Shown one piece after another: positions 25,370 through 34,110 of a stretch of DNA of 64,000 nt. Source of the stretch: CAIXSC01 sp046349915 (lineage in GTDB: Bacteria > Planctomycetota > Planctomycetia > Pirellulales > Pirellulaceae); contig JAXMBL010000009.1 of assembly GCA_046349915.1 (NCBI GenBank), forward strand, positions 186,001 through 250,000, read 5' to 3'. The first letter of the stretch is position 1; each line of letters starts with the position of its first letter. A program made the position numbers and the translations under genes. Under the pieces are notes generated by a model. That model was not told where the DNA came from. It did not search any database and worked only from the letters and a program-made list of their open reading frames with translations.

Positions 25370-26815
25370 ATGAACGCCCAGCAACTCGCTTGGATCCGAT
25401 CCATCGTCGTGGCGACCTTGGTCGCGTGCGGGTTTTTCCTGCTCGCGGTCGATGCCGAGGAGCCGTTACCCCCGCCCGGACTTCCGCCCGCTCCTGGGGT
25501 GGAGAAAACTGCGAAGGCCGGTGGGCAGCCGTATGTCGAGCGGCTTCTGGAAGGCCTTTCTCCCCGCTGGCAACTGCTCTGGGACGACCGGCCGCTACGG
25601 GACCTCCGGCTTCGTTTCCATGCCGACGCGAACGCAGCGCGGCGTCGCGAACGGCCCTCGAAAGAGTTGCGCCCCAGTTTTGGCTCCCTGGCGTCTGGAG
25701 GAGTCCTGCCCAGGCATGGCAGTGGGCTGCAGGACTATCGGCCGGAGCTTGATCGTTTCGACGCCCTGATGCGGATGAACCGCGTAAGTTCCACCGACTT
25801 TTTCTTGCATGGGCTCATCCATTACGAATCGGGCTCCTTCGGGATCGCTGCCAGGGATTTCGACCAGGCGATTCGATTGATCCCCGAACCGAGTGCCGAC
25901 CTACTCTGTATGCGCGGCCTAGCGAGATACGGCCGTGGTGAAATTCGGGCGGCATGGTCCGATCTGGACGAGGCGGCCCGTCGGTCGCCAAGCTCGCGGA
26001 ACCTGAACAATCGCGGCGCGATCGAATGCGCCCTGGGACAGACGGAGCGCGGGCTGCAGGACATTAGCTCCGCCCTCGATCTTCGCTCGCGTGATGCGGG
26101 CGAGAGTCGACTCGAAGAGAGCCTGCTTTCGATCAATCGGGCACTCGCCAAGAGCGAGCTTGGCCAACTCAAGGAAGCGCAAGCCGAGCTCCAGTCGGTC
26201 GTCGCCAAGGGCGCGAGCGAGCCCGATGTGCTGGCGCCCTGTCTTCTTGCGGGCGGCCTCATCGCCCGTCGCCTAAAAGACTTTCCACAGTCGGCCGCTT
26301 ACTATGGGATACTCATCCAGTTGAAGGAACTTGACGAGTTCGCGATCGATGGACCACCTGTACCTCCCGAGCTTGTCAAGGTCTTTGGCGAACAACCGCT
26401 CCCCGTCTTCCGCGTGAGTCAGGAGACGCTGGTCGAAGCACTCGTGGGCCGAGGCCTCGCTCGTCACGAGCTGAACCAGATCGCACCCGCGCTCGCGGAC
26501 TACAGCGCAGCGATCCGGCTGGATGCCCAACGGGCGGTGGCTTACGTGAACCGAGCCGTCGCATGCCTGGATCAGGGCGATCTGCCCGGCGCGGAGCGCG
26601 ACCTGCAAGCCGCCTTGCGGCTCGACCCACAAGATCCGTTTACTTGGGGAAATCGCGGTCTCTTGAGAATCCGCCGGGGTGAATTCCTCTCGGGCCGGGT
26701 CGATTTGAGCCGGTGCCTCGAGCTTCGCCCCGAGCTCAAGCTGTTGGTGGAGCGGATCTCGAGCCGGCCACCGCCGAAGGAGGCGCCGAGACGCCCCTCT
26801 CCCTGGTCCGATTAG
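25370..26815 (+). CDS. exported tetratricopeptide-repeat protein
   Basis: This 481-residue protein has an N-terminal hydrophobic segment (residues 10-29, signal peptide or anchor), then a Pro-rich linker. From about residue 125 it is built of TPR helices: FLHGLIHYESGSFGIAARDF, LLCMRGLARYGRGEIRAAWS, NLNNRGAIECALGQTERGLQ, and near the C-terminus AYVNRAVACLDQGDLPGAER and TWGNRGLLRIRRGEFLSGRV. TPR proteins scaffold protein-protein contacts; the partner is unknown. The ATG at 25370 has AAGGAG 10 bases upstream and is preferred over an upstream start at 25292. The tail ends in a Pro/Arg-rich segment. High GC and normal codon use suggest it is native despite the decayed surroundings. Confidence 0.85.
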   Translation: MNAQQLAWIRSIVVATLVACGFFLLAVDAEEPLPPPGLPPAPGVEKTAKAGGQPYVERLLEGLSPRWQLLWDDRPLRDLRLRFHADANAARRRERPSKELRPSFGSLASGGVLPRHGSGLQDYRPELDRFDALMRMNRVSSTDFFLHGLIHYESGSFGIAARDFDQAIRLIPEPSADLLCMRGLARYGRGEIRAAWSDLDEAARRSPSSRNLNNRGAIECALGQTERGLQDISSALDLRSRDAGESRLEESLLSINRALAKSELGQLKEAQAELQSVVAKGASEPDVLAPCLLAGGLIARRLKDFPQSAAYYGILIQLKELDEFAIDGPPVPPELVKVFGEQPLPVFRVSQETLVEALVGRGLARHELNQIAPALADYSAAIRLDAQRAVAYVNRAVACLDQGDLPGAERDLQAALRLDPQDPFTWGNRGLLRIRRGEFLSGRVDLSRCLELRPELKLLVERISSRPPPKEAPRRPSPWSD

Positions 26816-26985
26816 GTCCAGCGCACATCGAAGTCGTTAGCCCAGTAGCAAATCTTCACGAATGTCCGCGTTCCCTCCGGCGATTTGCATCTTAGCGAAG
26901 ATGCTGTCCTTTCGCGGATGCTTCTTCAGGAGAGACACGGCGAAGGGCAACGGTGACGTTGAAGACGCGAAGGCGTTTCCTTTCG

Positions 26986-27361
26986 CTACGCCACACTGAG
27001 GTCAATCGTCGTCACGCCTTCACTGGCTGAAAAACTCAAAAACGCCTTGTCCGAACAAACAAACGTAACTCGGCTGGCCGTGTCGGGCGACAACCGATTC
27101 ACGGTTTCCTTGCCCACTCCGGCGAGCTTGCAGAACTGACCAAACGACCAATCGTTGAGATGGAAGTCGCCGTCGTCGCCGAGCGCGACGCCCACCCTGG
27201 TCCGTGATCCCCTTGAACTGGATGCGCTGCGGCAGGTGCCAGCGATCCTCCGACGCTCGTTTCTGGTCTCGGCCGTGCCGAATCAGATCCGCCAGCGTCG
27301 CAAGACGCTCGTCTACGCTGCGACGAAACAATTCCTGCGAAGCACGTTTGAGTTTGACCAT
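26986..27361 (-). pseudogene. frameshifted, truncated DUF932-like gene
   Basis: Reading the minus strand from 27361, the first frame gives MVKLKRASQELFRRSVDERL, then LADLIRHGRDQKRASEDRWH. This N-terminus is typical of DUF932/phage-plasmid-like proteins. Near 27200 the match moves to another frame, which continues DFHLNDWSFGQFCKLAGVGK and TVNRLSPDTASRV, the next conserved block of that family. After this the likeness fades and the frame ends. Intact members have several hundred residues, so at least one frameshift and loss of most of the C-terminus are implied. DUF932 genes usually travel on plasmids or integrated elements. Confidence 0.65.
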
Positions 27362-27514
27362 GAACGAGTTACCGACGCTCCCCGTCGTTCGCGGATCACG
27401 GAACTCGCGGAGCGGGCTTGAATTGGCAGAGGGCGGGTAAAACGAAGAAGATGAGGCCTGACCATTAGAGGCCCTAAACCTTCGACAGGTTCAACCACGG
27501 AAAAAACCGGGCGG

Positions 27515-27700
27515 GTAGGGGAACGAGCGAAGCTCGATTTCGCGGACACGCAACTGGACTCCCTTGAAGGCGATTACCAGCTGCTGATCCGCATCGGTCC
27601 GCTCGCCGATCCACTACACGCAGCCCACCAGAAGGGTCACAGCGTGATCCAGGAATTGAACATACCGTGCTATCGGCTGGAACATGCAAAGCAGTCCTAG
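27515..27700 (+). pseudogene. orphan coding remnant, family unknown
   Basis: One plus-strand frame is open from 27455 and from 27515 reads like protein (LDSLEGDYQLLIRIGPLADP, then HSVIQELNIPCYRLEHAK) before a TAG at 27698. It lacks a start codon with a ribosome site, and the sequence upstream is not coding-like. It resembles the tail of a lost small gene in the same decayed patch as the IS66 and DUF932 pieces. I do not recognise the family. Confidence 0.3.
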
Positions 27701-27811
27701 AGACCCGGTGACTAGCCCAACGGACAGCGACGTGCGTCTGAAAACGTGAGTTATTCGACGGACGGTTAACGGCTCAACCTGAGGGAATGGCTGCGTTTCG
27801 CGTCGAGCGGC

Positions 27812-28717
27812 CTACGGGAGACGTTTGCCGCTTTCATTGTACATTTCCAGTCGAAACAGAACGTCTTTGACCTTTGATCCGTTAACGTTGTCTTCTCCAA
27901 TTCCATCCCCGAGCCTCCCTGAAAGCGTACCCGTGATCGACCCGTCGGAATTCCAATTAGTGCATTCGAGAACAAGGTCATAATAAGCAACAGGTTTCTC
28001 GTCCGCGATGTCCTTGAGTGTTCGCTTGATCGCCACTTCCAAGAAGCCGTCTTCCACGCGAGGAGCCTTCATGCCGACTGCCGTTTCCAATATCTTTGGC
28101 ATGCTTGCGCTTGGAGCGCGCACTCCTCTAAAGCGGACCTTTGCTTGACCATCCTTGGGCCAACTCTCTTCGCTATCTTTGAACACAAACAGCTCGAATT
28201 CCGCGCTAAGTGTCAATGAAAATGAGGTTTCGGAAACCGCACGCATGCGGGCCGCCCGCATGTCTGGCTTCTCGACGAAGAGCAAAGCAGATCGAAAATG
28301 CTTTTCAGCGAGGCGGGCGTCAAAGGATTTTTCGGGGAACATCTTTTCATCCAACTCAGCAGCCATATTGATCGCCGATTCAGGTTTCAAAACACTGCCG
28401 ATCGGAACGGACAGTCGGGCGACGTTGACAGAGTCCCAACTCGTTGAAGGCTTTTTAGACTTGTCGGTTACCGTTCGCGTCGCCGCTTGTTGCTCTCGAA
28501 TAAACTCTCGATCCGAGTCGCTCAGATTCGCTAATAAAACTCTGAACTGCTTGTCGTCGGAGTTTCGGCGGATGATGACGTGATCTTCCTTGATCTCGAC
28601 GATATCGCCTTCGACGGTGCGCCCATTTCGATCCGTCCAAGTCCTCGCGTGAACTTCGGTAAAGGCCGTGAGGAACATCACGACAACGGTCCATACCAAA
28701 CGTGAGGAACTCGACAT
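27812..28717 (-). CDS. secreted SHD1-domain protein
   Basis: This 301-residue exported protein starts at ATG 28717, with GGGAG (complement 28724-28728) seven bases upstream. A signal peptide covers residues 1-24 (cleavage near VHA-RTW). Residues 24-75 form an SHD1/SLA1-homology domain: RTWTDRNGRTVEGDIVEI, then HVIIRRNSDDKQF and ANLSDSDREFI. This domain is greatly expanded in planctomycetes and thought to mediate binding. The remaining 220 residues are unassigned and end in a beta-rich segment (ECTNWNSDGSITGTLSG). Role unknown. Confidence 0.85.
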   Translation of the reverse strand: MSSSSRLVWTVVVMFLTAFTEVHARTWTDRNGRTVEGDIVEIKEDHVIIRRNSDDKQFRVLLANLSDSDREFIREQQAATRTVTDKSKKPSTSWDSVNVARLSVPIGSVLKPESAINMAAELDEKMFPEKSFDARLAEKHFRSALLFVEKPDMRAARMRAVSETSFSLTLSAEFELFVFKDSEESWPKDGQAKVRFRGVRAPSASMPKILETAVGMKAPRVEDGFLEVAIKRTLKDIADEKPVAYYDLVLECTNWNSDGSITGTLSGRLGDGIGEDNVNGSKVKDVLFRLEMYNESGKRLP

Positions 28718-29003
28718 TGCAATACTCCCGCCTGAAGAATGGACTCGGCGAACCTGCAAAACGGTCATCAGCTTAGAGGCTGTCAGAAATCCAGAACCTT
28801 TACCGAAGACACCAATTGGCAAGAAATCTACGCCGCCACAACAGTCACTTGTCAATTACGAGCTCTGGTGTTGTGGCGAAACGGCACACACGCGGTTGCA
28901 GGAATGTGAAAGATCAGGCGTATGGAGCGACTTGCACCTCCTTATCTAACCATGGGGAACCGTGAAAAGCAACTAAATACGGATGTGGACATGGTGCACT
29001 AGG

Positions 29004-29123
29004 GGCCCGCCTTTCCTGCTGTTCAAGATCGATCCTTCGCACGGCAACGAGGTGCTCTTCGACGCCCTGGGCTTGGAGTTCAACGTCGTACTGGGCTGCG
29101 GTTATTTCAGCACGCACCATTAA
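29004..29123 (+). mobile_element. fragment of an IS66-type transposase (TnpC)
   Basis: The frame from 29004 reads FKIDPSHGNEVLFDALGLEF and then NVVLGCGYFSTHH before TAA. This matches the stretch of IS66-family transposases around the second catalytic Asp (IdpSRg.evl.e.LG.ef.GvL.sDyysaY). The catalytic Asp is replaced by Gly here and the frame is cut on both sides. It is a dead remnant about 3.7 kb from the tnpA/tnpB-like fragment and on the opposite strand, so it may be a separate insertion. The remaining bases between 28718 and 29153 hold nothing I recognise. Confidence 0.5.
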
Positions 29124-29153
29124 TATGCCCGCTAAGCGGCTTAATGCAAGTTG

Positions 29154-30749
29154 CTATTGAGCCAAGACCTCCTTGAGGGCGGTCAGCGAGGGCACGAACA
29201 TGTAGCCGCCGCCGGTAGGAACAATCCATTGGGCGTTCGTCTGAACCGTGTTCTGTTGAGCACCCGCTCCGAAGATGGCGCAACGACGCACTCGGTCTTC
29301 GCCAGCCGCGCTGTTCTGTCCCAACAAGATGTCATGTCCGCCGGGTTCCTTCGGGCGACTTGGGTCGTTCATCCAGCGAGCGGAGAGGAATTCGAATTGA
29401 TCTTCAATCGAGGCTTGGATGCTCAAGAACAACAGTCCTCGATTGCCCTTCTCAGGATCATTGTCCTGCGTCGCGTACCGATCCGCCAAAGGAGTACCGA
29501 ATGGCACTCCCACTCGCAGCAGCCGCCGAGCATACGTTGCATCGCGACCGCCAATGTCCGAACCCGAGTCGCGTGTGTTTACTTTGCGAATGTGAGCTGC
29601 CCAAGGACAAGTGATTCCTGCTGGGTCCGCCTTGGAATGGGGGAATTCGTCTGTTTCACCGTTCGCGAGCGGCATCGCAAAGCCGTCGGAATCAAAACGA
29701 AAGTTATTGTTCGCCATACGATCCGCTCCCAGTTTCGGATCATCTTTCGACGGCGTACGATTGACGGGTGCGCCACTTTGCCAGCGGCCAACGATTCGGG
29801 CGGCCAAAGACTCATCCGTAAACTCTTCGAACCCCGGCAACTTCGCCAAACGCTCCGCTTCCGCCGCCATCGTTCTCCAAAACAAACCTACGTCCTGACG
29901 TAATCTGCGAAATACCAGGTACGAACCATTGCGTGTCCATTCGGGCACGGCTGGCGACGGCAAGCCAGGAATCAACGGGTCAGGGCTTGTTGCAGGATGA
30001 CCAAGAATCAATACGCCGGACCACACCAGATCCTGCCCAGGAAACCCAAACAACGAATGCTCGGGCGACTGACTCTTCGCGACATGTCGCGCGGTGATGT
30101 AATCGTCGGGATCATCCGACGCTCGACCGCGGATCCCCGGCTGGGAAACCCCGTCTTCAAAACCAAAATGCTCATGACCCGGTAGATCGGGACGCACATC
30201 GCCGTCTTCACTGTAGACCAGCTTCAGTTCCGCTTTCTTGAGCTGCTTCTGCAGCCCCTTCGCCGCTTTGTCAACATCGTCTCGTTCATCTCCCGCCAGG
30301 ATGATCAGAGCGTCGAATGGGTTCTGGACGCCGCCGACCACCCAGTTCGCTGGATTACCCTCCTCGTTCAAGTCCGTGGGATCTCCCAGCAGTTTCGATC
30401 GCACCGACAGTCCCAATTGAAATGCGTCACTCGGAATTGACGCCGCGCCAGGAGTCAATTTGCTGACACCCGAGTTCGTGAAGGCGACCGCCAGTAGCAC
30501 CTTTTTCTCGCGCCGGCCAAGTCGAAACAAGCGTCGGTTTTGCAGTGCGTCGGCGCCTGTCGTGACGTCATCCGCGAGTTCCAGGAGAAAGGACTTGAAT
30601 TTTCTGACGGCGTCATCCGTGGTTTCACAACTGACCGCAATCAGTGTTTGATGAGGCTTGAAGAATCCAGGAACAGCAATTCCTTGAATGTCCTGGAGCG
30701 GCAGAACAGGCTCTTCAGGCGGAGCGAATGGAGCAGGCATGTATGGCAT
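29154..30749 (-). CDS. Dyp-type heme peroxidase
   Basis: At 531 residues this belongs with the longer Dyp-type peroxidases. The diagnostic GFEDGVSQP stands at 196-204 (distal Asp199). The proximal heme His386 is in CPWAAHIRKVNTR, and the distal Arg412 lies in ARRLLRVGVPFG. It catalyses hydrogen-peroxide-dependent oxidation of dyes, phenols or an unknown physiological substrate. No signal peptide is present. The gene starts three bases after the stop codon of the upstream gene, so the two are translationally coupled. No encapsulin gene is visible in this window. Confidence 0.95.
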   Translation of the reverse strand: MPYMPAPFAPPEEPVLPLQDIQGIAVPGFFKPHQTLIAVSCETTDDAVRKFKSFLLELADDVTTGADALQNRRLFRLGRREKKVLLAVAFTNSGVSKLTPGAASIPSDAFQLGLSVRSKLLGDPTDLNEEGNPANWVVGGVQNPFDALIILAGDERDDVDKAAKGLQKQLKKAELKLVYSEDGDVRPDLPGHEHFGFEDGVSQPGIRGRASDDPDDYITARHVAKSQSPEHSLFGFPGQDLVWSGVLILGHPATSPDPLIPGLPSPAVPEWTRNGSYLVFRRLRQDVGLFWRTMAAEAERLAKLPGFEEFTDESLAARIVGRWQSGAPVNRTPSKDDPKLGADRMANNNFRFDSDGFAMPLANGETDEFPHSKADPAGITCPWAAHIRKVNTRDSGSDIGGRDATYARRLLRVGVPFGTPLADRYATQDNDPEKGNRGLLFLSIQASIEDQFEFLSARWMNDPSRPKEPGGHDILLGQNSAAGEDRVRRCAIFGAGAQQNTVQTNAQWIVPTGGGYMFVPSLTALKEVLAQ

Positions 30750-30752
30750 CCT

Positions 30753-32156
30753 TTAGCGGGAGCAATGAACGGGACGAGTTGTTCGGGGAGTTGCCGACAG
30801 AATGACTGCGGCCGCACTGGCCTTGGCGCGACTCGGCTTGGCGCGTGCCGCGAGGCTACCCGTCGCTGGAAGTACGCCTTGATTCAGGAACGCTTCGACG
30901 GTCCCCGCCGGCAAAGGGCGGTCGAGCGGTCGACCTCGCCCTAAAGTTCGTGGGTCATGAGAATCGATGGCGCTATGAATCGAAGCCTTCACCGGCGGGA
31001 CTTGCCTAGGACTACTCAAGATATGAGCCACTCCCACCAACTTGACCGTAATGCACTCCGCAACTTGGCCTCCGTAGCAGATGGGCACGCCTCCGATCGA
31101 CAAATCACCAACGAGCAATCGTCGTCCCTGCGGAGCTTCGATTACCATGCGCTCGATCATGCCCGTCGTGCCACGAATGACATGCACGAAGTCCGATACA
31201 TTGCCGCCATCCGGCGCCTCCCAACCCGCCAGATCAATGTGATCCATGTAAAGTCCAACGGGGTCTTTCAATGTGACATAAGCCCCTAAACGCGCCAGCG
31301 CGTTGACTGATCCGCCAATGGTTGGGTCGCTATTGCGATTCGGGCCGCCATATCCCGCGTAGGCAATCAAGGCATCGGGTTCGACCAACAAACGCCCCTC
31401 GGCGTCCAAATACTGAACCGTTGCGTCGCCTCCGAGTTGAACTTCCGCCACCAACGAGTTGGGCGGCGCACATAGATGAGCGATCCCGTGCGTCGTGTTC
31501 CATTTGTTGTAGATGTTGTATTGTCCTTTCGTGGCCCACTGCTGGCCCGCCGAGTCGAACAAATCCTGCGAGGCGATGAGATCTTCAAGTCGCACCTCGG
31601 GACTTACGAGCTCATGGTATAGCCGCAACAAGACCTCATGGCTGCCAGGAAACTTCGCATCGGGAATGTTGCCTCCGTCCCCCGCAACAAACCCAAACAG
31701 CGCCTGCCAATACTCGGGCGGTTCCGAGGTGAAGGTGATTCGACGAATCTTGTTGCTCGTGGGATCTCGCTCCACGCGCCATTCGCAATACTCCTCTTGC
31801 GGCCGATAGCGAAGCGAGGACATTCCAGCCGAATTCAGCGGATTAAACGTAGGCGCTCGATATCGCTCCAGCGGAAAAACATGATCCGCAAGCATGAGCG
31901 CCTTCTCGCGGCCGTAGCGCCGAAGCAATTCTTTCGGAAAGGCGTTCCAAGTGACCGCCTGTTCAACCCGAACTCCACCCGGATCAAAACTGGCCGCATT
32001 AAAATACTGCGGACTCGTTCCCACCACTTCGCCTTCCGTTTTCACAACCCCATCGAACCACGCCGACATTGCTCGATGCCAGGCATCCAACTGCCCTGGA
32101 ATTCCCTGATAGTCGGGCATGAAGGCTGGAGGATTAAACCGATTGACGAGTGACAT
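30753..32156 (-). CDS. conserved hypothetical partner of the Dyp peroxidase
   Basis: This 467-residue soluble protein has no recognised domain. It starts MSLVNRFNPPAFMPDYQGIP and has several conserved-looking aromatic and Gly-rich blocks (YNIYNKWNTTHGIAHLCAPP, IAYAGYGGPNRNSDPTIGGS). The last 60 residues are basic and Ala/Arg-rich. It precedes the peroxidase by three bases and must be made with it. It may be a second enzyme of the pathway, a substrate-presenting protein or an assembly factor. The histidines in NTTHGIAHLCAPP could bind metal, but this is speculation. Confidence 0.75.
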   Translation of the reverse strand: MSLVNRFNPPAFMPDYQGIPGQLDAWHRAMSAWFDGVVKTEGEVVGTSPQYFNAASFDPGGVRVEQAVTWNAFPKELLRRYGREKALMLADHVFPLERYRAPTFNPLNSAGMSSLRYRPQEEYCEWRVERDPTSNKIRRITFTSEPPEYWQALFGFVAGDGGNIPDAKFPGSHEVLLRLYHELVSPEVRLEDLIASQDLFDSAGQQWATKGQYNIYNKWNTTHGIAHLCAPPNSLVAEVQLGGDATVQYLDAEGRLLVEPDALIAYAGYGGPNRNSDPTIGGSVNALARLGAYVTLKDPVGLYMDHIDLAGWEAPDGGNVSDFVHVIRGTTGMIERMVIEAPQGRRLLVGDLSIGGVPICYGGQVAECITVKLVGVAHILSSPRQVPPVKASIHSAIDSHDPRTLGRGRPLDRPLPAGTVEAFLNQGVLPATGSLAARAKPSRAKASAAAVILSATPRTTRPVHCSR

Positions 32157-32697
32157 CGAATACTTCCTCTGCTCGGGAACTTGGGAGTCTGACCAGGGCC
32201 GCTTCGCACTATGTGTTATCGCTCAGAGCACGATCTTCCAGACTCGAAGTATCGTAATGACCCTCAACCCGCTCCAATAGAGGGTACGACTACATCCAAG
32301 ATAGAAATGACCGGATCACTTGGGGCCGAGCGTACTGAGGCTAGCGACTCGAGCATTCGCTCGGATTTACGTCCCGGTTGGCCGGCAGGCTACGCCGCGA
32401 TGTGCGGGGCAACGCGACTAGCCGAGTCTTCTCAGAAGTCATGCCGCTGGCGCTATTCGGCGAACCAGTGCTGCCGGAGTGGCTCACTTCACTCCATTCC
32501 ATGATCCATCCATGGTGACATGCAGTCGTTCATCCAGTCGACAACCTTCTATCCAACTCGATCAACTGCGCATTCGCATAAAGCTCTTCGTCCAACCCTG
32601 GTCAAAGATCGTTCAACACCGCCATCGCAGCACCGATGATGGACTCGCTTAGTTCCTTATGGGGCAACTCGTCGTTCTCAAACAATCCCTCCCATCC

Positions 32698-32780
32698 TAT
32701 CCGTGCGGTCCGTGTTATCGGTGGTCAAATCTCCCTCGACCAGGACAGTTTGACCACGGATAGCACCGACTGCACGGATT
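32698..32780. repeat. dispersed coding-like intergenic repeat, copy C, inverted pair
   Basis: A 31-base block at 32699-32729 (ATCCGTGCGGTCCGTGTTAT...GTGGTCAAA) is repeated in inverted form at 32749-32779 with about four mismatches. The motif ATCCGTG...TTATC.GTGGTC recurs at 915-945. The rest of 32157-32877 shows no gene; short frames there (32211-32504) have no support. Confidence 0.6.
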
Positions 32781-32877
32781 TGGATCACGGAATCAGTGGA
32801 CCATTCGCACAGTGGGCGAGCGTTGCTGGCGGGCAGGCTGTCCGGTGCAGAAGGCACGCGAACGCCGCAATCAGAAG

Positions 32878-32951
32878 TATCCCCGAGAGGGCTCGAACCT
32901 CTAACCTTCGGCTTCGGAGGCCGACGCTCTATCCAATTGAGCTACGGGGAC
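32878..32951 (-). tRNA. tRNA-Arg (anticodon CCG)
   Basis: The minus strand folds into a complete 74-base cloverleaf: acceptor GTCCCCG/CGGGGAT (one G-U pair), D-stem GCTC/GAGC, anticodon stem TCGGC/GCCGA around loop CTCCGAA with anticodon CCG, variable loop AGGTT, and T-arm AGAGG-TTCGAGC-CCTCT. The discriminator is A. CCA is not encoded. Confidence 0.95.
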
Positions 32952-33057
32952 GCTGAGTGATCAAGTAATATAGCCCAGCTTGGCGCGGGTACAAGGGAGC
33001 CCTCGCCCGCCATTCTTCCTGCGGGAAATCCCCACCGGCCGCTCGACCATGCCCTGA

Positions 33058-33303
33058 CTACTCGTACAGGTCGTCTTCGCTCAGACTGTCCGCATTTGTG
33101 GAACCATCGTCGCGAATGTCGAGCCGGATCACGTTCGAGTGGCAACAGACCGGGCAGTCTTCCACATACTCCTGATGATGCCCCTCAGTGGCATCGATCG
33201 GAATCACAATTCGCTCCCCGCACGACTCGCACACATAAGTTGCTTCGGTCGGCAGACGGCTCGCTCGCAGCGAGCTTGACCGGTAATGGTGACGACGCGA
33301 CAT
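33058..33303 (-). CDS. CPXCG motif-containing cysteine-rich protein
   Basis: This is an 81-residue protein with two cysteine pairs, YVCESCGERIVIP and VEDCPVCCHSNVI, matching the CPxCG small zinc-binding family (usually 60-80 residues). The tail is acidic (DSLSEDDLYE). GGAAGGTG just upstream of the ATG is a good ribosome site. Function is unknown. It lies between the tRNA and the palindrome array. Confidence 0.85.
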   Translation of the reverse strand: MSRRHHYRSSSLRASRLPTEATYVCESCGERIVIPIDATEGHHQEYVEDCPVCCHSNVIRLDIRDDGSTNADSLSEDDLYE

Positions 33304-33403
33304 GTTTCACCTTCCCTTCGTCAAAAAGCCGCTTGTATTTTACCGCTCAGCATCGATTGCCGCCATGCTCGTTTCGGGTGATTCGATGCGGGTGGTACGC
33401 AAG

Positions 33404-34106
33404 CGTCTCGCTTCGCGAGACGCTTGGCTTTGGGCGTTGCGGCGGCGTGCGGGGAGAGAGAGATGCAGAGAGGGGGAAGACTCGCCGACTTACTTTTGCG
33501 TGGTCGTCACGCGGCTGTTCCGCTCGCGAAGCGAGCGGGCTACGTAGCCGTCTCGCTTCGCGAGACGATCAGCATTGGGTGTTGCGGCGGCGTGTGGGGA
33601 GAGAGATGCGGAGAGGGGGAAGTTCGCCTACTGGCTCTTGCGTGCTCGTCACGCGGCTGTTCCGCTCGCGAAGCGAGCGGGCTACGTGGCCGTCTCGCTT
33701 CGCGAGACGATCAGCATTGGGCGTTGTGGCGGCGTGTGGGAGGGAGATGCAGAGAGGGGAAGTTCGCCTACTGGCTCTTGCACGCTCGTCACGCGGCTGT
33801 TCCGCTCGCGAAGCGAGCGGGCTACGTCTCGCTTCGCGAGACGATCAGCATTGGGTGTTGCGGCGGCGTGTGGGGAGGGAGATGCGGAGAGGGGGAAACT
33901 CGCCTACTGGCTCTTGCACGCTCGTTACGCGGCAGTTCCGCTCGCGAAGCGAGCGGGCTACGTGGCCGTCTCGCTTCGCGAGACGATCGGCTTTGGGCGT
34001 TGCGACGGCGTGCGGGAAGAGAGAAGCAGAGAGGGGGAAGTTCGCCTACTGGCTCTTGCACGCTCGTCACGCAGCTGTTCCGCTCGCGAAGCGAGCGGGC
34101 TACTTC
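33404..34106. repeat. array of five 134-145 bp units built from REP-like palindromes (BIME-like)
   Basis: Each unit contains the palindrome CGTCTCGCTTCGCGAGACG (33404, 33549, 33691, 33825, 33967) and a second, inverted palindrome CGCTCGCGAAGCGAGCG (33521, 33663, 33803, 33939, 34081). Where complete, they face each other as GGGCTACGTAGCC or a close variant. A linker of about 85 bases separates the pairs and is also conserved. This is the layout of bacterial interspersed mosaic elements: two REPs in opposite orientation, here expanded in tandem. The single copies at 42609, 50591 and 52985 share the core. All three plus frames stay open across the array because of its composition; it is not a gene. 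It ends against the stop codon of the GH42-like gene. Confidence 0.85.
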
Positions 34107-34110
34107 GCAG

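Noticed and set aside
29151..29903. 250-aa plus-strand ORF opposite the Dyp peroxidase
   Set aside because: The minus strand has the GxxDG motif, proximal His and distal Arg of a real peroxidase; the plus-strand product has no recognisable feature.
33404..34106. CRISPR array
   Set aside because: Units are 134-145 bp, the whole unit is repeated, there are no unique spacers of 30-40 bp, and no cas gene is in the window.
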